Shown piece after piece: positions 1-7,201 of a stretch of 64,000 nt of DNA. The position numbers were made by a program, and so were the translations under genes. Under the pieces are notes generated by a model that made no database searches, was not told the origin of the DNA, and saw only the letters and a program-made list of their open reading frames with translations. Source of the stretch: Lachnospiraceae bacterium M18-1. GTDB taxonomy: Bacteria; Bacillota; Clostridia; Lachnospirales; Lachnospiraceae. Numbering within the stretch: position 1 is the first letter of the stretch; each line of letters begins with the position of its first letter. Where the stretch lies: assembly GCA_000403295.2 (NCBI GenBank), contig KE159605.1:1484203-1548202 (forward strand). Direction: 5' to 3'.

Positions 1-1784
1 GCCGAAGTCCCCAAAAGGCCTTTATTCAGGAAGTCAAATAAGGACCACAGGTTCGCCAGTTCATTTTCGATCGGAGTCCCTGTCATGGCAATCCGCATCC
101 GGGAGGATAATTTTTTAATCTCCTTCGTCTGCCTGGTCAGTGGATTCTTGATCGCCTGGGCTTCATCCAGTATCACACACTCCCATGCTGTCTCCTGCAG
201 CTCTTTGATCCGTGTGACCATTCCGTAAGTTGTGATCGTGAGAAATGCACTGCTTCCCCGAAATTCTTCGCCCAGCTTTGCCGCCGTCTTTCCATGCAGG
301 ATCTGAAAGTCCAGCGCCGGGGCAAATTTTTCCGCCTCTTTCTGCCAGTTTCCGATCAGCGATGCCGGCACCACCAGAAGCGCATGCGCATGTTTATTTG
401 TCCTGCGCAGCTTTTCCAGATAGGCAAGGACCTGCACAGTCTTTCCCAGACCCATATCGTCCGCAAGACAGGCGCCGAACCCCAGCTTATCCATATAATT
501 AAGCCAGGTGAAGCCGCTGCTCTGATAAGGACGCAGCGTCGCACGGAAGGATTTGGGCAGCACGGCTTTCCGGATGGATTCCGGTTTTCTCAGATTCATC
601 AGAAGAGACGATAGCCATGCTCCATTCGTGACTGACTGCCCCACGTCCGCAGATGCTTTTCCCGTACCGAGTTCCAGTCTCAGAGCCTCCATCAGCGTCA
701 TATCCCCCGGAACCGCTTCCATCTCCGCAAGCAGTTTTTGCAGCCGCTCATGATCGACCTCGATCCATTTCCCTTTCAGAAATGCCAGCCCGTCTGTCTG
801 TGCCAACAACATCTCGATATCCTCTCTGGCCAGGGGCACTCCGTCCACGACCAGCTTCGGACGCATACTGACCAGCGTGTCAAAGCCCAGCATAGACGGC
901 TTCTCTTCTCCCATACTCACAGACATGGACACCTGCGCCGCTTTCTTCTTCCACCAATTCGGAATCCGGCACAGGATGCCGGTGCTTTCGATGGCTTCCA
1001 CCTGTTTTAAAAAGGTATATGCTTCATCGGCTGTCAGACGCAGCGGATGGAACATCTCACCATTTTCCACGAATCCGGAGAGCAGCTCGGAAACCTCAGC
1101 CGCACGGTTCAGACAGGCCAGCAGGGCCAGCAGTTTTTCCCGTTCATTTTTATATTCTGTGAGGGCATATTTCAACGGGACGTGGCGTACCTTTCCGTCT
1201 TCTCCCCTGGTGGCATAGGTTGCAAGAAACGCGAAGGGAAAGTCGTCGTCCTTATGCTCTACCAGATGGAAAAAGATCCGTTCCGGGACATGGAGCTGCT
1301 GGTTTTTCTCTGTCAGATACATTTCCACGGTGCCGTCGTACTCCCCGATCTCTCTGGAAAATATCTGATTTAACTTCCCGAATACACCCGCGAGCCACTT
1401 TTTTGTAATGTGCTCCGCACCGATCGCGAAAGGCGCCGCCTGGATCAGCCGGTCTGCTTCGTCCTCAGAAAGCTCTGCCCTGGTCTCCCCCCTGGAAATC
1501 TCCAGCTCCGGCAGGCTGGTCAGGGTTTTAAAAAACGCATCTGACACCTGGTATAGAAATACTGCTGACGGGCTGAAGTCCGGCGATTTTTCCGCAAGTC
1601 CCATGTGATACAGCGCTCCGTAGCGATCCTGCTCAAAATGCTCCAGAAGCTTCTGGTCTGCTGAGGAGAGCAGCTCTGGGCGTCCATCAGGGCAGAAGCC
1701 TTCCTCAGTAAAAAGAAACTGGAGCGAAATCACACCCTGGCTGCTCCGGGGCTTATTGTTCTCATTTACCTGTGCTGCATTCAT
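1..1784 (-). CDS. SNF2-family helicase/ATPase (C-terminus outside window)
   Basis: Swi2/Snf2-type superfamily 2 DNA-dependent ATPase, presumably remodelling protein-DNA or RNA polymerase complexes. About 594 residues are visible and the frame is still open at base 1, so the second helicase lobe is missing only because the window ends. A long N-terminal region typical of bacterial SNF2-associated domains comes first. It is followed by motif I (DDMGLGKT, near 440-465), motif II (DEAQ, near 160-170) and motif III (MTGTPIEN, near 75-95). ATG 1784 is preferred because AGGATGA lies upstream; ATG 1793 in the same frame is possible. The gene points away from its right-hand neighbour and shares no operon inside the window. 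The family call is firm from the motif order; the cellular role is not known. Confidence 0.9.
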   Translation of the reverse strand, partial: MNAAQVNENNKPRSSQGVISLQFLFTEEGFCPDGRPELLSSADQKLLEHFEQDRYGALYHMGLAEKSPDFSPSAVFLYQVSDAFFKTLTSLPELEISRGETRAELSEDEADRLIQAAPFAIGAEHITKKWLAGVFGKLNQIFSREIGEYDGTVEMYLTEKNQQLHVPERIFFHLVEHKDDDFPFAFLATYATRGEDGKVRHVPLKYALTEYKNEREKLLALLACLNRAAEVSELLSGFVENGEMFHPLRLTADEAYTFLKQVEAIESTGILCRIPNWWKKKAAQVSMSVSMGEEKPSMLGFDTLVSMRPKLVVDGVPLAREDIEMLLAQTDGLAFLKGKWIEVDHERLQKLLAEMEAVPGDMTLMEALRLELGTGKASADVGQSVTNGAWLSSLLMNLRKPESIRKAVLPKSFRATLRPYQSSGFTWLNYMDKLGFGACLADDMGLGKTVQVLAYLEKLRRTNKHAHALLVVPASLIGNWQKEAEKFAPALDFQILHGKTAAKLGEEFRGSSAFLTITTYGMVTRIKELQETAWECVILDEAQAIKNPLTRQTKEIKKLSSRMRIAMTGTPIENELANLWSLFDFLNKGLLGTS

Positions 1785-1927
1785 ATTCTTCATCCTGTTC
1801 TTGTATGATATTCTGATTCCTGTCCTTTTTTGATTCAATAACTTCATTATACAAAAAGATTGTTTCCGTTTCAAGTATTGGAGACTGCCTTCCATTCCAA
1901 TTTCTAACAAGTATTTTAAAAAAAAGC

Positions 1928-1956
1928 TTGCATTCTACTTTCCTTCTGTGTATAAT
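1928..1956 (+). promoter_or_regulatory. Sigma-A promoter of the ABC-F leader
   Basis: TTGCAT, a 17-nt spacer and TATAAT form a near-consensus sigma-A promoter pointing to the ABC-F gene, giving a leader of about 400 nt. A second possible promoter (TTGTAC, 17 nt, TATGAT) lies at 2156-2184, within an imperfect palindrome CCGCAT...ATGCGG. The 575-bp gap 1785-2359 holds these promoters, a structured stretch, short reading frames and a terminator; no other gene is visible there. Confidence 0.6.
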
Positions 1957-1978
1957 ATCACTGAACAAAAAAGAAAGG

Positions 1979-2023
1979 GCACGTGTGAGGTCAGTCTGTG
2001 AGACAGATTGATGAGAATCGTGC
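1979..2023 (+). other. Structured 5' leader RNA segment
   Basis: Just after the 1928-1956 promoter, GCACG (1979-1983) can pair with CGTGC (2019-2023). They enclose a 9-bp hairpin, TCAGTCTGT with ACAGATTGA (1991-2011), with a GAG loop and one G-U pair. The sequence resembles no riboswitch class I recognise. It may be part of the regulatory leader of the ABC-F gene. Small reading frames follow at 2035-2049 (MIIR) and 2068-2124 (18 residues, Cys-rich), either of which could act as a leader peptide. Confidence 0.35.
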
Positions 2024-2187
2024 AGGGTGAGGAAATGATTATTCGATAATTTGATTTGGATGATGCAATGAGTTGTATTTGTCTGTGTAAGCAGACTTAT
2101 ATAGTTTTGCGTATGCCGAATTAGATTATCCGCATGATCTGCCCGCTTTGTATGATTGTACACAGGAGCCGCCGCATATATGATATA

Positions 2188-2256
2188 ATGAATGCGGCAT
2201 ACAGCTTTGCAGTGTCATTTCTGTTTACAGAATATATACAGGGTTTATTTGCGTGA
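2188..2256 (+). CDS. Putative 22-residue leader peptide before ABC-F
   Basis: A short frame, MNAAYSFAVSFLFTEYIQGL plus FA, ends with TGA at 2254-2256, directly before the left arm of the terminator hairpin at 2257. That position is typical of leader peptides controlling ARE ABC-F genes, where a ribosome stalled by an antibiotic prevents termination. It has no good Shine-Dalgarno site; its ATG overlaps the TAA of a preceding two-codon frame, so coupled re-initiation is possible. It would not be fully transcribed from the 2156-2184 promoter. Tentative. Confidence 0.3.
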   Translation: MNAAYSFAVSFLFTEYIQGLFA

Positions 2257-2293
2257 GTCTGTTTTCGGATACGAAGACGGGCTTTTTCTTTTT
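2257..2293 (+). terminator. Attenuator-type terminator upstream of ABC-F
   Basis: GTCTGTTTTCG (2257-2267) pairs along all 11 positions, with G-U wobbles, to CGAAGACGGGC (2272-2282) around a GATA loop. TTTTTCTTTTT follows. It lies 67 nt before the ABC-F start, so transcription from the upstream promoter must read through it. This is the usual arrangement of transcription attenuation for antibiotic-inducible ABC-F genes. Confidence 0.65.
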
Positions 2294-2359
2294 CCTGCAA
2301 AATGGCCGCAGGACTTTGAGTTACGGAGAAGTCTGTCACGAATCAAACAGGAGGATTTT

Positions 2360-3916
2360 ATGATACAGATAAAAAACGTAACCATCACACACAAAGAAGA
2401 CGAACGAGTGATCCTGGAAGATTTCAGCTGTGTATGGAATGACGGGGACAAGGCCGTGATCATCGGTGAGGAGGGAAACGGAAAATCCACCCTTCTCCAA
2501 TGGATTGCTTCCCCGGACAGGATCGGTGATTACTGTGAGTCCAGGGGAGAGCGGATCGTCCGGGGACATCAGATCGGATACCTGCCCCAGGAGCTCCCGG
2601 CCCGGGCCGCTCACACATCTGTTTATGAATATTTTATGGAGGAACCCATGTTTTTGGAGCAGACGCCGAAAGACCTGAACCGGATGGCAAAGGAGTTCGG
2701 CCTGCCCGTTGATTTTTTCTACAGGGAGCAGTCCATGGGAACACTCTCCGGCGGGGAGAAGGTAAAGGCTCAGATGCTGCGCCTCCTGATCGCCGGACCG
2801 GATGTCCTGCTTCTGGATGAGCCGTCCAACGACATTGACCTGGAAACCCTGGAATGGCTGGAAAAGTTCATCCTGGAGTGGGAGGGGATCGTGTTGTTCA
2901 TTTCCCATGATGAGACCCTGATCGAACATACGGCCAACATGGTCATCCATATCGAACAAGTCCGCCGGAAAACACAGTCCCGCTATACGGTTGTCCGCAT
3001 GCCTTATTCTCAGTACCGGCAGGAACGGAAAATGCAATTCGAAAGTCAGGAGCGGAAAGCGCAAAATGAACGGCGGGAGAAGAAGCTGCGGGAGGAAAAA
3101 TTCCTGCGAGTCTATCAAAGCGTAGAACATGCGCAGAACACCATTACAAGGCAGAATCCATCCAAGGGGCGGCTTCTGAAAAAGAAAATGCATGCGGTAA
3201 AATCCATGGAACGGCGGTTTGCCCGGGAAGACGAAAATATGACGGAAATGCCGGAGGAAGAGACGGCGATCTTCTTCAAGCTGGGAGACGAGACCGCAAA
3301 AATCCCTTCTGGAAAAACGGTCCTGGATTTTGAACTGGAACAGCTGGATACGCCGGACCAAACGCGGGCCCTTGCCAGGCACATCCAACTGCGGATCCGC
3401 GGCTCTGAAAAAATCTGCATTGTGGGAAGAAACGGGTCCGGAAAAACCACGCTGCTTGGCAGGATCGCGGAAGAACTGCTGGAGAGGAAGGATATCCACG
3501 CGGAGTATATGCCGCAGAATTATGAAGAACTGCTGGAGCTTTCCATGACGCCTGTGGATTATCTGGCGCAGACCGGGGACAAGGAAGAGCGGACCCGGAT
3601 CCGCACATATCTCGGCGCGTTAAAATATACCGCGGACGAGATGGAGCACCGGATCAGCCAGCTCTCCGGCGGCCAGAAGGCAAAGATCTTTCTGCTGAAA
3701 ATGAGTTTAAGCGGAGCCAATGTGCTGATCCTGGATGAACCGACACGGAACTTTTCACCTTTGTCCGGTCCTGTGATCCGGCAGATGCTGAAAGAATTTC
3801 CCGGAGCAGTGATCAGTATTTCCCATGACCGGAAGTATATCGCAGAAGTCTGCAGCCAGGTGTACAGACTGACGGCTGATGGGCTGGAATCAGCCGTCAG
3901 TAATACTTTTTGCTAA
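2360..3916 (+). CDS. ABC-F family ATPase, likely ribosomal protection protein
   Basis: Soluble tandem-ATPase ABC-F protein of 518 residues with no membrane domain. ABC1 has Walker A GEEGNGKST (about 36-44), signature LSGGEK (about 129) and a Walker B ending LDEPSND. A basic linker rich in K/R/E (about 220-300) corresponds to the P-site tRNA interaction motif. ABC2 has GRNGSGKTT (about 356), LSGGQK (about 435) and LILDEPTRNFSPLS. Size and the linker motif GRLLKKKM resemble Lsa/Vga-type antibiotic resistance ABC-F proteins, which eject lincosamides, streptogramins A or pleuromutilins from the ribosome; the exact drug range cannot be read. ATG 2360 is chosen because AGGAGG lies 5 nt upstream; an in-frame ATG at 2192 lies in the leader. 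Its 3' end carries a terminator hairpin within the coding sequence. Confidence 0.9.
   Translation: MIQIKNVTITHKEDERVILEDFSCVWNDGDKAVIIGEEGNGKSTLLQWIASPDRIGDYCESRGERIVRGHQIGYLPQELPARAAHTSVYEYFMEEPMFLEQTPKDLNRMAKEFGLPVDFFYREQSMGTLSGGEKVKAQMLRLLIAGPDVLLLDEPSNDIDLETLEWLEKFILEWEGIVLFISHDETLIEHTANMVIHIEQVRRKTQSRYTVVRMPYSQYRQERKMQFESQERKAQNERREKKLREEKFLRVYQSVEHAQNTITRQNPSKGRLLKKKMHAVKSMERRFAREDENMTEMPEEETAIFFKLGDETAKIPSGKTVLDFELEQLDTPDQTRALARHIQLRIRGSEKICIVGRNGSGKTTLLGRIAEELLERKDIHAEYMPQNYEELLELSMTPVDYLAQTGDKEERTRIRTYLGALKYTADEMEHRISQLSGGQKAKIFLLKMSLSGANVLILDEPTRNFSPLSGPVIRQMLKEFPGAVISISHDRKYIAEVCSQVYRLTADGLESAVSNTFC
3869..3911 (+). terminator. Intrinsic terminator inside the ABC-F 3' coding end
   Basis: CTGACGGCTGAT (3869-3880) and ATCAGCCGTCAG (3889-3900) form a perfect 12-bp stem with an 8-nt loop, followed by TAATACTTTTT. 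The stem encodes the last residues of the ABC-F protein, and its TAA (3914-3916) overlaps the stop codon of the convergent permease gene. Confidence 0.8.
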
Positions 3917-4734
3917 CCCTTGACCGCCCCTGCCGTCATGCCTGCAATGACCCACTTCTGTGCGAAGATATAAACGATGACCACCGGCAGGGATACCAGG
4001 ACCACATCTGCGCAGACCAGATTCCAGCTTCGGCTGAACTGCCCGTAGAAATTATACACGGACAGCGGCAGCGTCCACTTTGCAGATGAATTGAGCAGGT
4101 ACATGGGAATCTGCAGTTCATTCCACACCCACATAAAATTGAGCACTCCTGTAGTCGCAAGCGCGGGCTTTAAGAGCGGAAATATCACGGTTACAAACAG
4201 CTTCCATCCTACCGCCCCGTCCATGACCGCCGCCTCGTCCAGCTCCCGCGGGATTCCCTTGATAAATCCGCTCAGCATCATGGTGGTAAACGGCATATAC
4301 AGGGCCGCATAGACAAGGCACAAACCGGTCCGGCTGCCATACATCCCCAGCTTCTGCAGAAGCTGGATCGTGGGCAGGGCCGTAAACGGGGCTATGATGC
4401 CCAAGGTAATGATCTTGTATGTGATCCGGCAGCCCTTCGTATCTCTTCTGGCAATGATAAAGCTCAAAAATGCGGACAGCGCCGTGATCAGCACCACGGA
4501 CAAAAGTGTAATAAACACGCTGTTTCCCAGTGACCTGACAAAGTCTTTTTCCAGGACAGCCACATAATTTTCCGGATGCCATTCACCTGGCAGCGAGATA
4601 TTCAGATAGGCTGCTTCCCCTTTACTCTTAAATGAGGTAAGAAGAACCATCAGTATCGGGTATATGGTCACTATACTGCATATCCATAATATAATCTCTA
4701 AAATTCGGTTTACCGTATTTTTCCTCTTTTTCAT
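3913..4734 (-). CDS. Sugar ABC transporter permease, MalG type
   Basis: Inner-membrane permease of a CUT1-family carbohydrate importer, 273 residues. Six membrane segments are visible, starting with IILWICSIVTIYPILMVLLT near residue 15. The EAA loop for ATPase contact reads PRELDEAAVMDGAVGWKLF, typical of MalG. It follows the MalF-like gene with only a 1-nt gap, so the two are co-translated. No ATPase gene lies in the cluster; a shared MsmK/MsiK-type ATPase elsewhere is usual for such importers in Firmicutes. The stop overlaps the convergent ABC-F stop. Confidence 0.93.
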   Translation of the reverse strand: MKKRKNTVNRILEIILWICSIVTIYPILMVLLTSFKSKGEAAYLNISLPGEWHPENYVAVLEKDFVRSLGNSVFITLLSVVLITALSAFLSFIIARRDTKGCRITYKIITLGIIAPFTALPTIQLLQKLGMYGSRTGLCLVYAALYMPFTTMMLSGFIKGIPRELDEAAVMDGAVGWKLFVTVIFPLLKPALATTGVLNFMWVWNELQIPMYLLNSSAKWTLPLSVYNFYGQFSRSWNLVCADVVLVSLPVVIVYIFAQKWVIAGMTAGAVKG

Positions 4735-4735
4735 A

Positions 4736-5605
4736 TCACTCCACCGTCTCCCATCTGGAACTGAATCTCTGATACAGCATGGATACCAGGACCAGTAATA
4801 CCGTAAATACCAGGTTGACAGCTACCGACTGCGCATACCGGCCTGCCGACATCTCGTTCATCATCAGAGTCCCAAAGCTCTCTGTTGCATTTCCGGGACC
4901 TCCGCCCGTCATCACGTAGATCAGGTCAAACATCTTCAGCCCATAGATCAGGCTGAATAATATATTCACATTGACCGTAGGCATGATGAGGGGCAGTGTG
5001 ATCCTGCTGAACATCTGCCACTCAGTGGCTCCGTCCAGCCTGGCCGCCTCGATGTAATCCGAGGAAACTGACTGCATGCCCGCCAGTGTGATGATGATCG
5101 CATAACCCACGTTTCTCCACACCTCCGCCATGCAGATCGCAAAGACTGCCGTCCCCCTGGAACCCAGCCATTGGATATTTGCAATGCCGAACATATTTAA
5201 AATATTGTTCAGCGTGCCGTGCCTTGTCTGGAACACGGCGCTGAAGATCAGCCCCACGACCAGGCAGGAAAAAACCGACGGGATAAAATATACTGTACGA
5301 AGTGCGGTCCTGCTCCTGATCTCCCGGTTCAGGATATATGCAAATACAAATCCCAGAATCGTCACCATCACCGTTTTTACACCCGCATAGATCAGGGTGT
5401 TGACAAAGGCCACCGGGACCTTGGAACTTTGAATGACAGATAAAATATTTTCCAGGCCGACAAATTTGAGATCTGTTGTTCTTGCTGCGCTCCAGTTTGT
5501 AAACGCATAATAATATCCGATCGTAGACGGTATGATAAAAAATATAGTAAATACGACCGCAGGGATGACTGCCAGATAGAGCGGATATATCTTTTTTCTG
5601 TTCAT
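4736..5605 (-). CDS. Sugar ABC transporter permease, MalF type
   Basis: Inner-membrane permease of 289 residues, partner of the downstream MalG-like protein. It begins MNRKKIYPLYLAVIPAVVFT with a first membrane helix at about 8-30. The EAA motif YIEAARLDGATEWQMF marks contact with the ATPase. The conserved MTGGGPGNATE stretch near the C-terminus is characteristic of CUT1 MalF/UgpA-type permeases. It lies 24 nt after the binding-protein gene in one minus-strand operon divergent from the two-component genes. Confidence 0.93.
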   Translation of the reverse strand: MNRKKIYPLYLAVIPAVVFTIFFIIPSTIGYYYAFTNWSAARTTDLKFVGLENILSVIQSSKVPVAFVNTLIYAGVKTVMVTILGFVFAYILNREIRSRTALRTVYFIPSVFSCLVVGLIFSAVFQTRHGTLNNILNMFGIANIQWLGSRGTAVFAICMAEVWRNVGYAIIITLAGMQSVSSDYIEAARLDGATEWQMFSRITLPLIMPTVNVNILFSLIYGLKMFDLIYVMTGGGPGNATESFGTLMMNEMSAGRYAQSVAVNLVFTVLLVLVSMLYQRFSSRWETVE

Positions 5606-5629
5606 CGATACCTCCAGGGCTCTTTGCCC

Positions 5630-6961
5630 TTATTCCTGTTCAAAGGATTTTAATGTGGCAATGCGGTCATCATCGATCAGCTTGATACATTCCTCAACCG
5701 AAATATCTCCGGACATCAGCTGCAGAAGCGCCTTGCCGCCTTCTCCCTGGTTATATCCCACGATCTTCGGCTGTGCGGAGGAAGCACGGATCAATTTGTC
5801 CACACTTTCTTTGTTCTCTTCATACTGGCTGGAGTTTACGTTCGTAGTCTGTCCCTTGAATACAGCGGCTGTGGATATCCCGTCAAACGCCTCGTTATAG
5901 TTGTCCGGCTCTGACATAAAATTGATGAAATCCTTGGCTTCCTCTACATGGTCGCCGTTTTTATTTGCCATCATCAGATTCACGTTGCCGCCTTCATAGG
6001 TTCCCTCATCGCAGGTTCCCATAAATACCGGCATGATGCCGAAGTCTTCTCCCACATAATCATAAGATTCACTGTCGTAATCCGTGTCGAACCAAGTATC
6101 CCAGCAGAACATCATGGCAGCCTCTCCGGTTCCCAAGACCTCGCTGCAGTAATCCCATGTATCCGATGCATAATTTTTTCCAAAATATCCTTTTTCTGCG
6201 GCTGACAAGAACCATTCGCACATGGACGTAAATTCCGGAATCTCCGCATAAGTCAGCTCACCCGCATTGAGCTGTTCCACGTATTCCGGATGCTCTTCTA
6301 TCACCGGGTCAAGTGCAAACTGATACAGGATCGGCCAGCTGTCCGCAGCAGCCAGGTAAATCGGCTGAATGCCGTTTTCCAGCAGAGTATCGCAGGCCTT
6401 GTCAAATTCTTCCTGGGTCTTGGGCTGGCTGATCTCTAGCTCGTCAAAGATCTTCTTATTATAGAAGCATCCGGAATTGGACGCTTCCCAGAATGGCAGG
6501 CCGATGATCTTATCATTGTACACAGCCTGGGGCATAACGGAATCCTGAATATCCGATACCCATTCCGCGTCTGTCCAGTCCACAAAATTTTCTTCCGGGT
6601 TGAAGTTTTTCAGATTGCTGTTGCCAAAGTGCACATACAGATCCGGGATATCGCCTGTGGTAAACTTGGTAAGCGCGATCGTTTCTGCATTGTCCGTGTC
6701 CAGTCCCTGCTGGTCGATCTTATTTCCGCTTTCTTCTTCCCACATGGAAATGATCTTCTGCATGTATGGTTTTGCCATATCATCTGCATTGCAGTACAGT
6801 GTCAGTGTCACACCGCCGCCTGCCTCGGAATCGTCTTCTGTCTCTGTCTGTTCCGCGCTGTCCGTATCGCTTCCGGAATCTCCTGCGCCGTTTCCTCCGC
6901 AGCCGTACAGCGAAGCCATGACTATCATACCTGTCAGCAGCAACACCATTTTTCTTTTCAT
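5630..6961 (-). CDS. Sugar ABC transporter substrate-binding lipoprotein
   Basis: Extracellular solute-binding protein family 1, about 443 residues. The N-terminus MKRKMVLLLTGMIVMASL leads to a lipobox ending LYGC, so it is lipid-anchored at the outer face of the membrane; a Ser/Asp/Glu-rich linker follows. The start at 6961 is used because AGGAGG sits 9 nt upstream; an in-frame TTG at 6979 overlaps that Shine-Dalgarno site and is rejected. It heads the importer operon. The divergent GH13 alpha-glucosidase points to alpha-linked gluco-oligosaccharides such as isomaltose or maltose as ligand, which is inference. Confidence 0.92.
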   Translation of the reverse strand: MKRKMVLLLTGMIVMASLYGCGGNGAGDSGSDTDSAEQTETEDDSEAGGGVTLTLYCNADDMAKPYMQKIISMWEEESGNKIDQQGLDTDNAETIALTKFTTGDIPDLYVHFGNSNLKNFNPEENFVDWTDAEWVSDIQDSVMPQAVYNDKIIGLPFWEASNSGCFYNKKIFDELEISQPKTQEEFDKACDTLLENGIQPIYLAAADSWPILYQFALDPVIEEHPEYVEQLNAGELTYAEIPEFTSMCEWFLSAAEKGYFGKNYASDTWDYCSEVLGTGEAAMMFCWDTWFDTDYDSESYDYVGEDFGIMPVFMGTCDEGTYEGGNVNLMMANKNGDHVEEAKDFINFMSEPDNYNEAFDGISTAAVFKGQTTNVNSSQYEENKESVDKLIRASSAQPKIVGYNQGEGGKALLQLMSGDISVEECIKLIDDDRIATLKSFEQE

Positions 6962-7054
6962 ATCTTTCTTCCTCCTCAATTTTTTTTCTCGGACAGCATG
7001 CAGTGATTGATGAGCTTAACGCGCTGCAATCCGCTGCCGCGAGGTTTTAGCAAT

Positions 7055-7083
7055 ATTATACAAAAACAATCTGCCATACTCCA
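7055..7083 (-). promoter_or_regulatory. Probable promoter of the sugar importer operon
   Basis: On the minus strand a perfect TATAAT (7055-7060) lies about 95 nt before the lipoprotein start. A weak -35 (TGGAGT) sits 17 nt upstream at 7078-7083. The poor -35 suits activation by the divergently encoded YesN-type regulator. No clear operator was recognised in the 240-bp divergent region. Confidence 0.45.
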
Positions 7084-7201
7084 TGGACATTTGTAATTTT
7101 TCACATGTACTTTTTGCCAATTTAGAAATTATCCCCTCATTTCACGCCCGGATATGATATACTCTATATACCTTTATTTTTTGCCCTTAATGGAGTGTTT
7201 T

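Noticed and set aside
2336..3499. Long open frame antisense to the ABC-F gene
   Set aside because: No ribosome binding site, composition as expected of a shadow, and the opposite strand has all ABC-F motifs.
6962..6979. TTG start 6 codons upstream of the sugar-binding lipoprotein
   Set aside because: It overlaps the AGGAGG needed by the ATG at 6961, which directly begins the signal peptide.
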